This document shows, in pieces, positions 52,951 through 60,628 of a stretch of DNA of 64,000 bases. The DNA lies in contig NZ_FNSU01000003.1 of assembly GCF_900105325.1 (NCBI RefSeq), forward strand, positions 558,001-622,000. The letters are read 5' to 3'. The translations under genes were made by a program, and so were the position numbers. The stretch comes from Pseudomonas marginalis (GTDB lineage Bacteria > Pseudomonadota > Gammaproteobacteria > Pseudomonadales > Pseudomonadaceae). The notes under the pieces were generated by a model. The model did no database searches. It was not told where the DNA came from and worked only from the letters and a program-made list of their open reading frames with translations. The number at the start of each line of letters is the position of its first letter. Positions within the stretch are counted from its first letter, which is position 1.

Positions 52951-54537
52951 ATGTCGGCGGTACAAGGTCATTGGCGTGAAGTATCCGAGCAAATCGTCGC
53001 GGCGACAATAACATCGAAGGGCTTTTTTTCTGCGCCGCCTCGAAGTAACAGTCAAGTGGTGATCATTGTTGAACGCAAGGAAGATTGGGCCTCCTACTTT
53101 CCCAGCGAAGACATCGTCACCGCCCAGGAGTACCTGGAGCAAACCCGGCAGAACGAGTCAGGCAAGCGGGTGCAAGTGATCAACCTGTGCCGCAGCTACA
53201 AGTACCTGGGGCACGGCTACTACTGCTCGTTGCTGGCCGAAGCGCGCGGACACAAGGTGATTCCTTCGGTGCGCACCATCAGTGAGCTGACTAAAAAGTC
53301 GCTGTACGGCCTGGCGCTGGATGACTTGGATAAAACCCTTGATAAAGCCTTGAGTCATCACCTCTACAGTAATACCGAAGGGTTTACCCTGACACTTTAC
53401 TTCGGCAGGACCAATATAGAACCGTTGCAGGAATTGGCCCGTCAGTTGTTTGAAACATTCCCATGTCCGATCTTGTTAGTTGAGTTCAGAAAACATAACG
53501 GTTGGCATATCGTAGGGGTCAAGTCCGGCGTATTGCACAAGTTACGAGACGACCAGGAAGATCAATTCGCCCACGCCCTCGATAACTTCAGCCGCAAGAT
53601 CTGGCGCCAACCTCGTTCGCGGCGACTGGCCCGTTACGACCTGGCGATCCTGCACGATCCACAGGAGCAGTTGCCACCGTCCAACGCCCGTGCCTTGGAG
53701 AATTTCATCCGCGTGGGCAAGGGACTGGGCATCGATGTGGAGCTGATCGAGCGCAAGGACTACGCGCGCCTGGCCGAATACGACGCCTTGCTGATCCGCG
53801 AGACCACCAGTGTCGACAACCATACCTACCGCTTTGCCAAAAAAGCCGAAAGCGAAGGCCTGGTGGTGATGGACGACCCGGCATCGATCCTGCGTTGTAC
53901 CAACAAGGTCTACCTTACCGACCTGCTCAACAGCCATCAGTTAGGTATGCCTGCCACCGAGATTCTCTACAAGGAACGACCGCAGGACTTCGAGCGGGTC
54001 GGCGAGCGCCTCGGGTTTCCGCTGGTGTTGAAGATTCCCGACGGGTGTTTCTCCCGTGGCGTGATCAAGGTCGAAAGCCAGGAAGCCTTGCTCAAGGCCA
54101 CTGCCGAGTTGTTCGAGCATTCGGTGCTGCTGCTGGCCCAGGAATTCTTTTACACCGAGTACGACTGGCGCATCGGCGTACTCAACCGCAAGCCGATCTT
54201 CGCCTGCCAATACTTCATGTCCAAGGGCCATTGGCAGATCTATAACCACAAGGCCATCGGCCAGGCCATCAACGGCGAATGCCGCACCCTGGCTGTCCAT
54301 GAAGCGCCCAGGGCGGTGGTGGAACTGGCGGTGAAGACCGCCAACCTGATCGGCGACGGCCTCTACGGTGTGGACCTCAAGCAGTCCGGCGACAAGGTGG
54401 TGGTGATTGAGGTCAACGACAACCCCAACCTGGATGCCGGCATCGAAGACGCCTACTTGCAGGACGACCTGTACAGCCTGGTGCTGGAAGAGTTTGTGCG
54501 GCGCCTGGAGTTGAAACGCCAGGGCCAGGTCTGGTGA
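52951..54537 (+). CDS. RimK-like ATP-grasp ligase with N-terminal RLAN-type domain
   Basis: 528 residues. The N-terminal half (about 35-220) matches the RimK-like ATP-grasp N-terminal domain (RLAN): VINLCRSYKYLGHGYYCSLLAEARGHKV. The C-terminal half is an ATP-grasp ligase with SILRCTNKVYLTDLL, VLKIPDGCFSRGVIKV and the metal-binding VIEVNDNPNLDAGIED. It should join an amino acid or similar group to a carboxylate. Poly-glutamylation-like activity is known for RimK, but this longer type has no firmly assigned substrate that I know of. Confidence 0.87.
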   Translation: MSAVQGHWREVSEQIVAATITSKGFFSAPPRSNSQVVIIVERKEDWASYFPSEDIVTAQEYLEQTRQNESGKRVQVINLCRSYKYLGHGYYCSLLAEARGHKVIPSVRTISELTKKSLYGLALDDLDKTLDKALSHHLYSNTEGFTLTLYFGRTNIEPLQELARQLFETFPCPILLVEFRKHNGWHIVGVKSGVLHKLRDDQEDQFAHALDNFSRKIWRQPRSRRLARYDLAILHDPQEQLPPSNARALENFIRVGKGLGIDVELIERKDYARLAEYDALLIRETTSVDNHTYRFAKKAESEGLVVMDDPASILRCTNKVYLTDLLNSHQLGMPATEILYKERPQDFERVGERLGFPLVLKIPDGCFSRGVIKVESQEALLKATAELFEHSVLLLAQEFFYTEYDWRIGVLNRKPIFACQYFMSKGHWQIYNHKAIGQAINGECRTLAVHEAPRAVVELAVKTANLIGDGLYGVDLKQSGDKVVVIEVNDNPNLDAGIEDAYLQDDLYSLVLEEFVRRLELKRQGQVW

Positions 54538-54596
54538 GTGGCTGAGTGCATGCCACAGGTGTTTAAAGTCGCGCCGCGTAGCTAACCGCGCACATC

Positions 54597-54698
54597 CGTA
54601 GCAGCTGCCGAGCGCAAGCGAGGCTGCGTCAGGCGCGCTGCCGATTCAGGACCGAGTCGCGGCCAACGCAGCCTCGCCGGGGCTCGACAGCTGCTACG
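54597..54698. repeat. REPIN copy 1 of a tandem doublet
   Basis: A 102-bp element from CGTAGCAGCTGCCGAGCGCA to CGACAGCTGCTACG. It is nearly identical to the next copy 28 bp downstream. The 337-base gap between the RimK-like and map genes holds these two elements and no gene that I can support. Confidence 0.9.
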
Positions 54699-54726
54699 AA
54701 CGCCAATCACCTCACGGCCTCACCCC

Positions 54727-54828
54727 CGTAGCAACTGCCGAGCGCAAGCGAGGCTGCGTCGGTCGCGCTGCCGATTCAGGACCGAGTCGCGGCCGACGCA
54801 GCCTCGCCGGGGCTCGACAGCTGCTACG
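54727..54828. repeat. REPIN copy 2 of a tandem doublet
   Basis: The same length (102 bp) and orientation as the copy at 54597-54698, differing at only a few positions, including in the variable centre. The near-identity of the centres points to a recent tandem duplication. Confidence 0.9.
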
Positions 54829-54874
54829 GATTTGCGCGGTGTTGCATAAGGCGGTATCTACGGCGGTGGGTGAA

Positions 54875-55630
54875 TCAAGGGCGGGTTTGCAGGGTAAGGA
54901 CTTCAAAGCCATCCGCCGTCACTGCCACCGTATGTTCCCACTGCGCCGACAGGCTGTTGTCCTTGGTCACCACCGTCCAGCCGTCTTTCAGGCTGCGCAC
55001 CTTGGCGCCGCCCTGGTTGAGCATCGGTTCGATGGTGAACACCATGCCTTCACGCAGTTCCAGCCCGGTGCCAGGGCGGCCGAAGTGCAGGATCTGCGGC
55101 TCTTCATGCATCTGCTTGCCGATGCCATGGCCGCAATATTCACGCACCACGCTGTAGCCATTGGCCTGTGCATGGCTCTGGATCGCATGGCCGATATCCC
55201 CCAGGCGTGCGCCGGGCTTGACCTGGCGGATCCCGGCCCACATGGCCTCGAATGTCATATCCACCAGGCGCCGCGCCTTGGGCGCGACGGTGCCGATCAT
55301 GTACATCTTGCTGGAGTCGGCGATAAAGCCGCCTTTTTCCAGGGTGATGTCGATGTTGACGATGTCGCCCTCCTTGAGGATTTCCTTGGCGCTGGGCATG
55401 CCATGGCACACCACTTCGTTGATCGAGGTGTTGATGGAGAAGGGGTAGTCGTATTGCCCGAGGCTGGCAGGGCGGGCTTTCAATTCGTTGCGGATAAAGG
55501 CTTCGACGGCGCTGTCCAGTTCCAGGGTGGAACGGCCGGCGGCGACAAACCCGTCGAGCATGTCGAACACTTGGGCCAGCAGGCGTCCGGACTCGCGCAT
55601 CACAGCCAGTTGGGCGGCGGTCTTGATCAT
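54875..55630 (-). CDS. map: Type I methionine aminopeptidase, coupled to a ParD-like gene
   Basis: 251 residues, the normal length. All five metal ligands are in place: two Asp in VNIDITLEKGGFIADSSKMY, His in REYCGHGIGKQMHEEP, Glu in FTIEPMLNQGG and Glu in AQWEHTVAVT. It removes the starting Met from new proteins. The ATG overlaps the stop of the ParD-like gene by one base (TGATG), so its translation is coupled. It is not in the usual rpsB-tsf-side location, so it is probably a second map paralogue. Confidence 0.92.
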   Translation of the reverse strand: MIKTAAQLAVMRESGRLLAQVFDMLDGFVAAGRSTLELDSAVEAFIRNELKARPASLGQYDYPFSINTSINEVVCHGMPSAKEILKEGDIVNIDITLEKGGFIADSSKMYMIGTVAPKARRLVDMTFEAMWAGIRQVKPGARLGDIGHAIQSHAQANGYSVVREYCGHGIGKQMHEEPQILHFGRPGTGLELREGMVFTIEPMLNQGGAKVRSLKDGWTVVTKDNSLSAQWEHTVAVTADGFEVLTLQTRP

Positions 55631-55830
55631 CAGCTGCGCCCCCGGATCAGGTCGGGCTTGTCCAGCAACAGTTTGTTGATCAGCTCGTGGTAGGGCAGGC
55701 TGGGATTGAGTTCGGCGAGCAGGCCGACCTTGATCCAGAACTCGGCCTGGGCGTTGATGGAACGGTCCATGGCCGCACTGGCCAGGCGCAGTTGTTCGTG
55801 CAGTTGGTCGCTGATCTTGACGATGCCCAT
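55630..55830 (-). CDS. ParD-like antitoxin-type small protein
   Basis: 66 residues from the ATG at 55830; a GTG at 55839 is the alternative and neither has a strong ribosome site. The N-terminus MGIVKISDQLHEQLRLASA looks like a ribbon-helix-helix strand and helix; the rest (INAQAEFWIKVGLLAELNPSL) matches the ParD-like antitoxin family as I remember it. No ParE-type toxin follows; instead map is translationally coupled. A palindromic operator candidate sits just upstream. Confidence 0.78.
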   Translation of the reverse strand: MGIVKISDQLHEQLRLASAAMDRSINAQAEFWIKVGLLAELNPSLPYHELINKLLLDKPDLIRGRS

Positions 55831-55851
55831 GAGGTTCACTGTAGTGGTTGG

Positions 55852-55877
55852 ATATACGAATCGTATATGTTTCGTAT
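55852..55877. promoter_or_regulatory. Palindromic operator before the ParD-like gene
   Basis: A perfect 8-1-8 palindrome, ATATACGA-A-TCGTATAT, at 55852-55868 is followed by a third half-site TCGTAT at 55872-55877. It overlaps a possible minus-strand -10 (TATACG). Ribbon-helix-helix antitoxins typically bind such repeated half-sites for autorepression. Confidence 0.65.
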
Positions 55878-55904
55878 GTCGTCAGTAAACATGATGTTGA
55901 CTTG

Positions 55905-56040
55905 ATCCGGATGGCCGGTTAATTTCCAGGCATGACCTACCCAGCCTTCCGCAGCCAGCCAAGCATTATTACCGCCATTCCTCATTTGGCGGGATAGCAC
56001 ACGGCTGCACCCCAACCCGCCTTAGAGGCGGGTTTTGTTT
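55905..56040 (+). ncRNA. Candidate small RNA or transcription attenuator before threonine dehydratase
   Basis: No open frame is supported here, yet the stretch ends in a well-formed plus-strand terminator (56014-56040) that lies before, not after, the next gene. An internal pairing CCGCCA/TGGCGG (near 55971-55992) adds structure. It could be a free-standing sRNA or a leader attenuating the dehydratase gene. The 5' end is not defined. Confidence 0.4.
56014..56040 (+). terminator. Rho-independent terminator upstream of threonine dehydratase
   Basis: A 9-bp perfect stem AACCCGCCT/AGGCGGGTT with a 3-base loop runs into TTTTGTTT. It ends 40 bases before the dehydratase ATG. Confidence 0.85.
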
Positions 56041-56079
56041 GTTCCGTCTCCAGGGCCTTTAAAAACCAGGAGACACCCC

Positions 56080-57102
56080 ATGAGCACGTGCCCCGCCCCG
56101 TCTACCGCTGATACGGCATTGCTTGAACACTATGTGAAAAAGATCCTCGCCGCGCCGGTCTATGACCTCGCGGTGCGGACGCCCCTGCAAGCCGCACCGG
56201 CACTCTCGGCAATGCTCGGCAACCAGGTGCTGCTCAAGCGTGAAGACCTGCAACCGACCTTTTCCTTCAAGATTCGCGGCGCCTACAACAAGCTGGTGCA
56301 GCTTACCGGCGCGCAGAAAGCGCGCGGTGTGGTGACGGCGTCGGCGGGTAACCATGCGCAAGGCGTGGCACTGGCGGCGAAGACGCTGGGGCTCCAGGCG
56401 CGGATCGTGATGCCGTGCAGTACGCCGGAATTGAAGGTGCTGGGCGTGCGCTCCCGGGGCGCCGAAGCGGTGCTGCACGGCGAGAGCTTCCCGTTTGCCC
56501 TGGCCCATGCGCTGCAACTGGCCGAGATGTCCGGCTGCACCTTCGTCTCGCCCTTCGATGACCCGGAGGTGATCGCCGGCCAGGGCACGGTGGCCATGGA
56601 AATCCTGCGCCAGCAACAAGGCCCGTTGGACGCGATCTTCGTGCCCGTGGGCGGCGGCGGCCTGATCGCCGGCATTGCGGCCTACGTCAAATACCTGCGG
56701 CCCGAAGTGCGCATCATCGGGGTCGAGCCCGAAGGCTCCAGTTGCCTGCTCGCCGCACTGCAGGCCGGGGAACGGGTGGTGTTGCCAAGTGTCGACGGGT
56801 TCGCCGATGGCACCGCAGTCGCGCAGATCGGCGCCTATGGCTTTGAGATCTGCCGCGATTGGGTCGACGAGGTGATCACCGTCAGCAATGACGAACTGTG
56901 CAGCGCAATGAAGTTGATCTATGACGATACGCGTTCCATCACCGAGCCTTCCGGTGCGTTGGCGGTGGCGGGGGTTCGCAAGTACGTGGCCAGTCGTGGG
57001 GTGAGTGGGCAGACCTTGGTCGCAGTTAATTCAGGCGCAAATATCAACTTTGATAGTTTGCGATATGTTGCTGAAAGAGTGGCGGCACAAGCTGCAGTTT
57101 AA
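56080..57102 (+). CDS. ilvA: Threonine dehydratase, catalytic domain only
   Basis: 340 residues from the ATG at 56080 (AGGAG 7-8 bases upstream). A PLP-dependent fold type II enzyme: PLP Lys in TFSFKIRGAYNK, substrate loop SAGNHAQG, phosphate loop GGGGLIAG. It deaminates threonine to 2-oxobutyrate. Full biosynthetic IlvA has about 500 residues with two ACT-like regulatory domains; this one stops right after FDSLRYVAERVAAQAAV, where those domains begin. It may thus be insensitive to isoleucine. Nothing downstream looks like a detached regulatory domain. Confidence 0.85.
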   Translation: MSTCPAPSTADTALLEHYVKKILAAPVYDLAVRTPLQAAPALSAMLGNQVLLKREDLQPTFSFKIRGAYNKLVQLTGAQKARGVVTASAGNHAQGVALAAKTLGLQARIVMPCSTPELKVLGVRSRGAEAVLHGESFPFALAHALQLAEMSGCTFVSPFDDPEVIAGQGTVAMEILRQQQGPLDAIFVPVGGGGLIAGIAAYVKYLRPEVRIIGVEPEGSSCLLAALQAGERVVLPSVDGFADGTAVAQIGAYGFEICRDWVDEVITVSNDELCSAMKLIYDDTRSITEPSGALAVAGVRKYVASRGVSGQTLVAVNSGANINFDSLRYVAERVAAQAAV

Positions 57103-57334
57103 TTCGAAGCGTGGGGTTAAACGATTAATCGAAGCGGTTCGACGATGATTTAACTGGGGTGACCTAAGCTATATAAATTCCTACATTGCTTATGAAGAAA
57201 AGTTACAACAAAAACGGAATTTGCCGAGTAGGCTGGTAAAGGTAAGCGTCTTCCAGGGCTGGCGAGACGTGGCAGGCACGGGCCTGCAGACCTATAACAA
57301 TCGATTGGCAGTCTCAAAAAAGGAGAGGTTGGCC

Positions 57335-57604
57335 ATGCTTTCGGAATTAGAACTTCGCAGCATTATTGAAGGAAGTTTCCTGCCTAAACGGTGCGAATGC
57401 ACCAAAGCCGAAGATGCTTCGCTGACGATCAAGGTCTATGACGACCGCGACCGTGACCGGGTGGATTTGGAGGTCAAAGGTATCAATGCTGACAAACTCG
57501 ACAGCAGTCGAGCTATTTGCAACCTCATTACCGGGTTGCGTGAAGACCTCAAGCACAGCCATGCACCTGTCCAGCAGCGGGCTGGAGGGCGCGGTTACTA
57601 CTGA
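57335..57604 (+). CDS. DUF1652 small protein
   Basis: 89 residues from the ATG at 57335, with a strong AAAAGGAGAGG site upstream. The start MLSELELRSIIEGSFLPKRCEC, given here in part, and the centre GINADKLDSSRAICNLITGLREDL are typical of DUF1652, a Pseudomonas family of unknown function. It is soluble and has no signal peptide. A stem-loop (57623-57644) follows the stop. Confidence 0.9.
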   Translation: MLSELELRSIIEGSFLPKRCECTKAEDASLTIKVYDDRDRDRVDLEVKGINADKLDSSRAICNLITGLREDLKHSHAPVQQRAGGRGYY

Positions 57605-57622
57605 TCGTTGGTTATGAACGGT

Positions 57623-57644
57623 GGGCCTGGTAAATGCCAGGCCC
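57623..57644. terminator. Stem-loop between DUF1652 and DUF2790 genes
   Basis: An 8-bp perfect GC-rich stem GGGCCTGG/CCAGGCCC with a 6-base loop lies between convergent genes, 18 bases after the DUF1652 stop. T-tracts are weak on both sides. Confidence 0.6.
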
Positions 57645-57665
57645 AATGCTGTGTATGTTTGCCCA

Positions 57666-57935
57666 TCAATTCTGGAAATCGCAGGCTTCGGACATCTTCC
57701 GGTAGCTCACGTCTTCCACTTTGCCCGCCTTGTCCAGGAACTTGATATCCGCATCAATGACTTTACAGTCGCCGGTTGGGGTTTCGTTCATGGCCAGGAC
57801 CTTGGCAATGTTCATCGGCATGCCGTAATGATAAGGCACGGGGTTGACCGCCTGGGTTTGATCGTCAGCCTGGGCCAGGCCCGACACTGCCGCCAGCGCC
57901 AGGGCGCCGCCGAGCATTAAGGTGTGCAGTTTCAT
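57666..57935 (-). CDS. DUF2790 secreted small protein
   Basis: 89 residues from the ATG at 57935 (GGAG upstream). A signal peptide MKLHTLMLGGALALAAVSGL ends near AQA. The mature part, VPYHYGMPMNIAKVLAMN and CKVIDADIKFLDKAGKVEDVSYRKMSEAC, is typical of the DUF2790 family, with two Cys that could pair in the periplasm. Function unknown. Its leader can form a long hairpin next to the ribosome site. Confidence 0.88.
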   Translation of the reverse strand: MKLHTLMLGGALALAAVSGLAQADDQTQAVNPVPYHYGMPMNIAKVLAMNETPTGDCKVIDADIKFLDKAGKVEDVSYRKMSEACDFQN

Positions 57936-57944
57936 GGTGGTGCT

Positions 57945-57979
57945 CCGCAAGTGAGTGGAATTTCACTCTCGACTTGCGG
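57945..57979 (-). promoter_or_regulatory. Leader hairpin adjoining the DUF2790 ribosome site
   Basis: On the minus strand, CCGCAAGT pairs with ACTTGCGG, and inside it GAGTG pairs with CACTC, with a 3-base bulge. The downstream arm runs into the GGAG ribosome site. It could mask translation, or be a DNA operator. Confidence 0.45.
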
Positions 57980-58019
57980 GATTAACCATCGATTAATTTT
58001 GCCCTGGCTGACAAAACCT

Positions 58020-58958
58020 TCATCCAAGCTGCTGGCGATACGGCAGGTCCGGCCCGGTCTTGCCGCACGTCAGTGCCGCAGCGCGGATGGCAAAACCGAG
58101 CATGGCGTCGATCTGCACGCGGGTCAGTTGTTGCAGGCCTTGCACCGAGTCCAGCTGGTGCTCGGTCAGCCAGGCAATCAACGCGGCCTGGAAGGTATCC
58201 CCGGCACCCACGGTATCCGCCATCACCACGCGCTGTGCCGGTTGCGACCAGGTGCCATGCTGACGGCTGAACACACTGGCGCCATCGCCGCCACGGGTGA
58301 GGAACACCAGCTGGCAACGGTGTTGCAGCCAGCCCTGCAGCACGCTTTCCGGCGACTGGCCGGGGTAGAGCAGGTGCAGGTCTTCGTCGCTGACCTTGAT
58401 CAGGTCGGCATGCTTGGCCAACTCGGCGACGCGGTCGCGCCACAGTTGGATATCCGGCTGCGGATTAAGGCGCACGTTGGGGTCGAGGCTGATCAGGCGC
58501 TTGCCGCTTTCGCGCTTGACCAGGCTCAGCAGGGTGTCGCCGATCGGTTGCACCACCAGGGAGAACGAACCGATATGCAGCCCGCGCACCTCATCGCCGA
58601 GGACCGGCAAATGCGCGACTTCCAGCAGTCGGTCGGCGCAGCCTTCACCACGGAAGTTGTACTGCGGTGAGCCATCGGCGCCCACGGCGACCATCGACAA
58701 GGTGGTCGGCGCGGCGAACTCCACCAGGAACCGCTCGCTGACGCCTTCATCCTTGAGCACCTGCAACAGGCGCCGTCCGAGGAAGTCGCTGGACAGGCCG
58801 CCGAACAACCCGGCCTCAATGCCCAGGCGGCGCAAACCCACCGCGACGTTGAACGGTGAACCACCGGCAATCGCCTTGTAAGTGACCTTGGAGGCCTGCC
58901 CGCTGGCATCTTCCTCGCTGAAAAAATCAAACAGCGCTTCACCACACACCAGATACAT
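58020..58958 (-). CDS. mtlZ: Fructokinase (PfkB family)
   Basis: 312 residues. The PfkB motif 1 is AGGSPFNVAVGLRRLG and the catalytic motif is DTVGAGDTFQAAL. It is the last gene of the mtl operon and phosphorylates the fructose released by mannitol dehydrogenase. It is 12 bases downstream of mtlY. Confidence 0.92.
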   Translation of the reverse strand: MYLVCGEALFDFFSEEDASGQASKVTYKAIAGGSPFNVAVGLRRLGIEAGLFGGLSSDFLGRRLLQVLKDEGVSERFLVEFAAPTTLSMVAVGADGSPQYNFRGEGCADRLLEVAHLPVLGDEVRGLHIGSFSLVVQPIGDTLLSLVKRESGKRLISLDPNVRLNPQPDIQLWRDRVAELAKHADLIKVSDEDLHLLYPGQSPESVLQGWLQHRCQLVFLTRGGDGASVFSRQHGTWSQPAQRVVMADTVGAGDTFQAALIAWLTEHQLDSVQGLQQLTRVQIDAMLGFAIRAAALTCGKTGPDLPYRQQLG

Positions 58959-58970
58959 AGTCGTTCGCTC

Positions 58971-60452
58971 TTAAAGGGTTGCCACGTGCTGTTGATAGCG
59001 TTCGTAAGCCAGTTGATAGGCGCCGACATTGGCCGCCACCGGCAGGGTACGGCTGGCCGGGTCGACGCTCACGCATTTGTCGCACAGGCTGGCCAGGGAC
59101 TCTCCGGACTGGCTCCACGCCGCCTGGATCGCCGCGCCCAGGGCGGCGGCTTCGCTTTGTTCGGTGCAGATCACTTCGGTGTTCATGATATCGGCGACCA
59201 TCTGCCGCCACACCGGGCTTTTCGAGCCGCCGCCGATCAGGCGGATGCTCTGGCTTTGCAGGCCGGTGTGGCGTAGCAGATCGAGGCCGTAGCGCAGGCC
59301 GAAGGTGGTGCCTTCGACCACCGCGCGGCACAGGTTGGCACGGGTCAGGTTGGTCATGGTCAGCCCATGCAGGCTGCCGGTGGCGTGGGGCAGGGCGGGT
59401 ACGCGTTCGCCATTGAGGAACGGCAGCATGCTGACGCCATCGGCGCCAATCGGGGCTTGCTCGACCAGTGCGTTGAAGGCGTTGAGGTCCAGCTCGAACA
59501 ACTCGCGAATCACCCCGGTAGCGTTGGTCAGGTTCATGGTGCAGATCAACGGCAGCCAGCCGCCGCTGGACGAGCAGAAGGTTGCGACCGACGCCTGCGG
59601 GCTGACGTTGGGCTGGTCGGCGAAGGCATACACGGTGCCGGACGAGCCCAGGCTCATGGTGATCACGCCGGGGACGATATTGCCCGTGCCGATGGCACCC
59701 ATCATGTTGTCGCCGCCGCCGCTGGACACCCTGGCATTGGGGTTGATGCCCAGGCGTTCGGCGATGGCCGGCAGGATCGTGCCTACGCTTTGATCGGCTT
59801 CGATCAATGTCGGCAGCGCAGCTTCGAGACGGCCGCTGGGGTCGATGTGCTTGAGCAGCGCCATATCCCAGGCGCGGGTGCGCACGTTGAAGTAACCGGT
59901 GCCCGAGGCATCGCCGTATTCCGCGACCGCGCGGCCGGTGAGCCAGTAGTTGAGGTAGTCGTGGGGCAGCAGCACATGGGCGATGCGCGCGAACACATCC
60001 GGGTGCTGCTCGCGGGTCCACAGCAGTTTCGACACGGTGTAGCCCGGCGCAATCGCCACGCCCAGGCGTTCCAGCGAGCCGCCTTCGCCGCCCAGGTAGG
60101 CCAGCAGGCGCTCGTTCTCCAGCGCGGTTTCGGTGTCGCACCACAGCTTGGCCGGGCGCAGCACCTGGCCGCTGTCATCCAGCAACACCAGGCCGTGCTG
60201 CTGGCCGGACACGCCGATGCCGAGGATGTCCTGGCCGTCCACGCCGGCCTGTTGCAAGGCGCGGTGGGTGGCTTCGGTAAAGGCGTCCAGCCATTCCTGG
60301 GTGTGCTGCTCGCGACGGCCATTGGCGCCGCTGATCAGGGTGTGCGCGGCGGCGCCCAGGCCCAGTACCTTGCCGCTGGACGCGTCGAGGACGATGGCCT
60401 TGGTGCCTTGGGTGCCGCAGTCGATGCCGAGGAACAGGTTTTGCTGGGTCAT
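58971..60452 (-). CDS. mtlY: Xylulokinase (FGGY family)
   Basis: 493 residues from the ATG at 60452. The N-terminal FGGY ATPase motif FLGIDCGTQGTKAIVLD and the C-terminal signature LIGGGSKSPVWRQMVADIMN are present; GVSGQQHGLVLLD is characteristic of xylulokinases. It phosphorylates D-xylulose arising from arabitol oxidation. A REPIN separates it from mtlD, so it may be expressed at a different level. Confidence 0.93.
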   Translation of the reverse strand: MTQQNLFLGIDCGTQGTKAIVLDASSGKVLGLGAAAHTLISGANGRREQHTQEWLDAFTEATHRALQQAGVDGQDILGIGVSGQQHGLVLLDDSGQVLRPAKLWCDTETALENERLLAYLGGEGGSLERLGVAIAPGYTVSKLLWTREQHPDVFARIAHVLLPHDYLNYWLTGRAVAEYGDASGTGYFNVRTRAWDMALLKHIDPSGRLEAALPTLIEADQSVGTILPAIAERLGINPNARVSSGGGDNMMGAIGTGNIVPGVITMSLGSSGTVYAFADQPNVSPQASVATFCSSSGGWLPLICTMNLTNATGVIRELFELDLNAFNALVEQAPIGADGVSMLPFLNGERVPALPHATGSLHGLTMTNLTRANLCRAVVEGTTFGLRYGLDLLRHTGLQSQSIRLIGGGSKSPVWRQMVADIMNTEVICTEQSEAAALGAAIQAAWSQSGESLASLCDKCVSVDPASRTLPVAANVGAYQLAYERYQQHVATL

Positions 60453-60498
60453 GAGGGTGTGCTCAGCGGTGTTATTTTTTTGGATTGGCAACCCGGTC

Positions 60499-60628
60499 CA
60501 GTGTGGGAGGGGGCTTGCTGTGGTGAGTGGGGCTTGTCCCCCGACGGGTTCACCACAGATTTGTGGGCTGCTTCGCAGCCTGGCGCGGGGCAAGCCCACT
60601 CACCACAGCAAGCCCCCTCCCACATTTA
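60499..60628. repeat. Long REPIN inside the mtl operon, overlapping the mtlD stop
   Basis: The outer arms are AGTGTGGGAGGGGGCTTGCT and its complement, continuing into an inner inverted TGTGGTGAGTGGGGCTTG / CAAGCCCACTCACCACA and a central GCTGCTTCGCAGC hairpin. The right end contains the mtlD stop codon (60626-60628). Confidence 0.88.

Noticed and set aside
18806..54828. CRISPR array suspected from repeated palindromes
   Set aside because: The repeats are dispersed, paired in inverted orientation and match REP/REPIN families; there are no regular spacers and no cas genes.
57103..57334. A detached ACT-like regulatory domain after the short threonine dehydratase
   Set aside because: The stretch is AT-rich, has stops in all frames and no ACT-like segment; it is better read as the DUF1652 promoter region.
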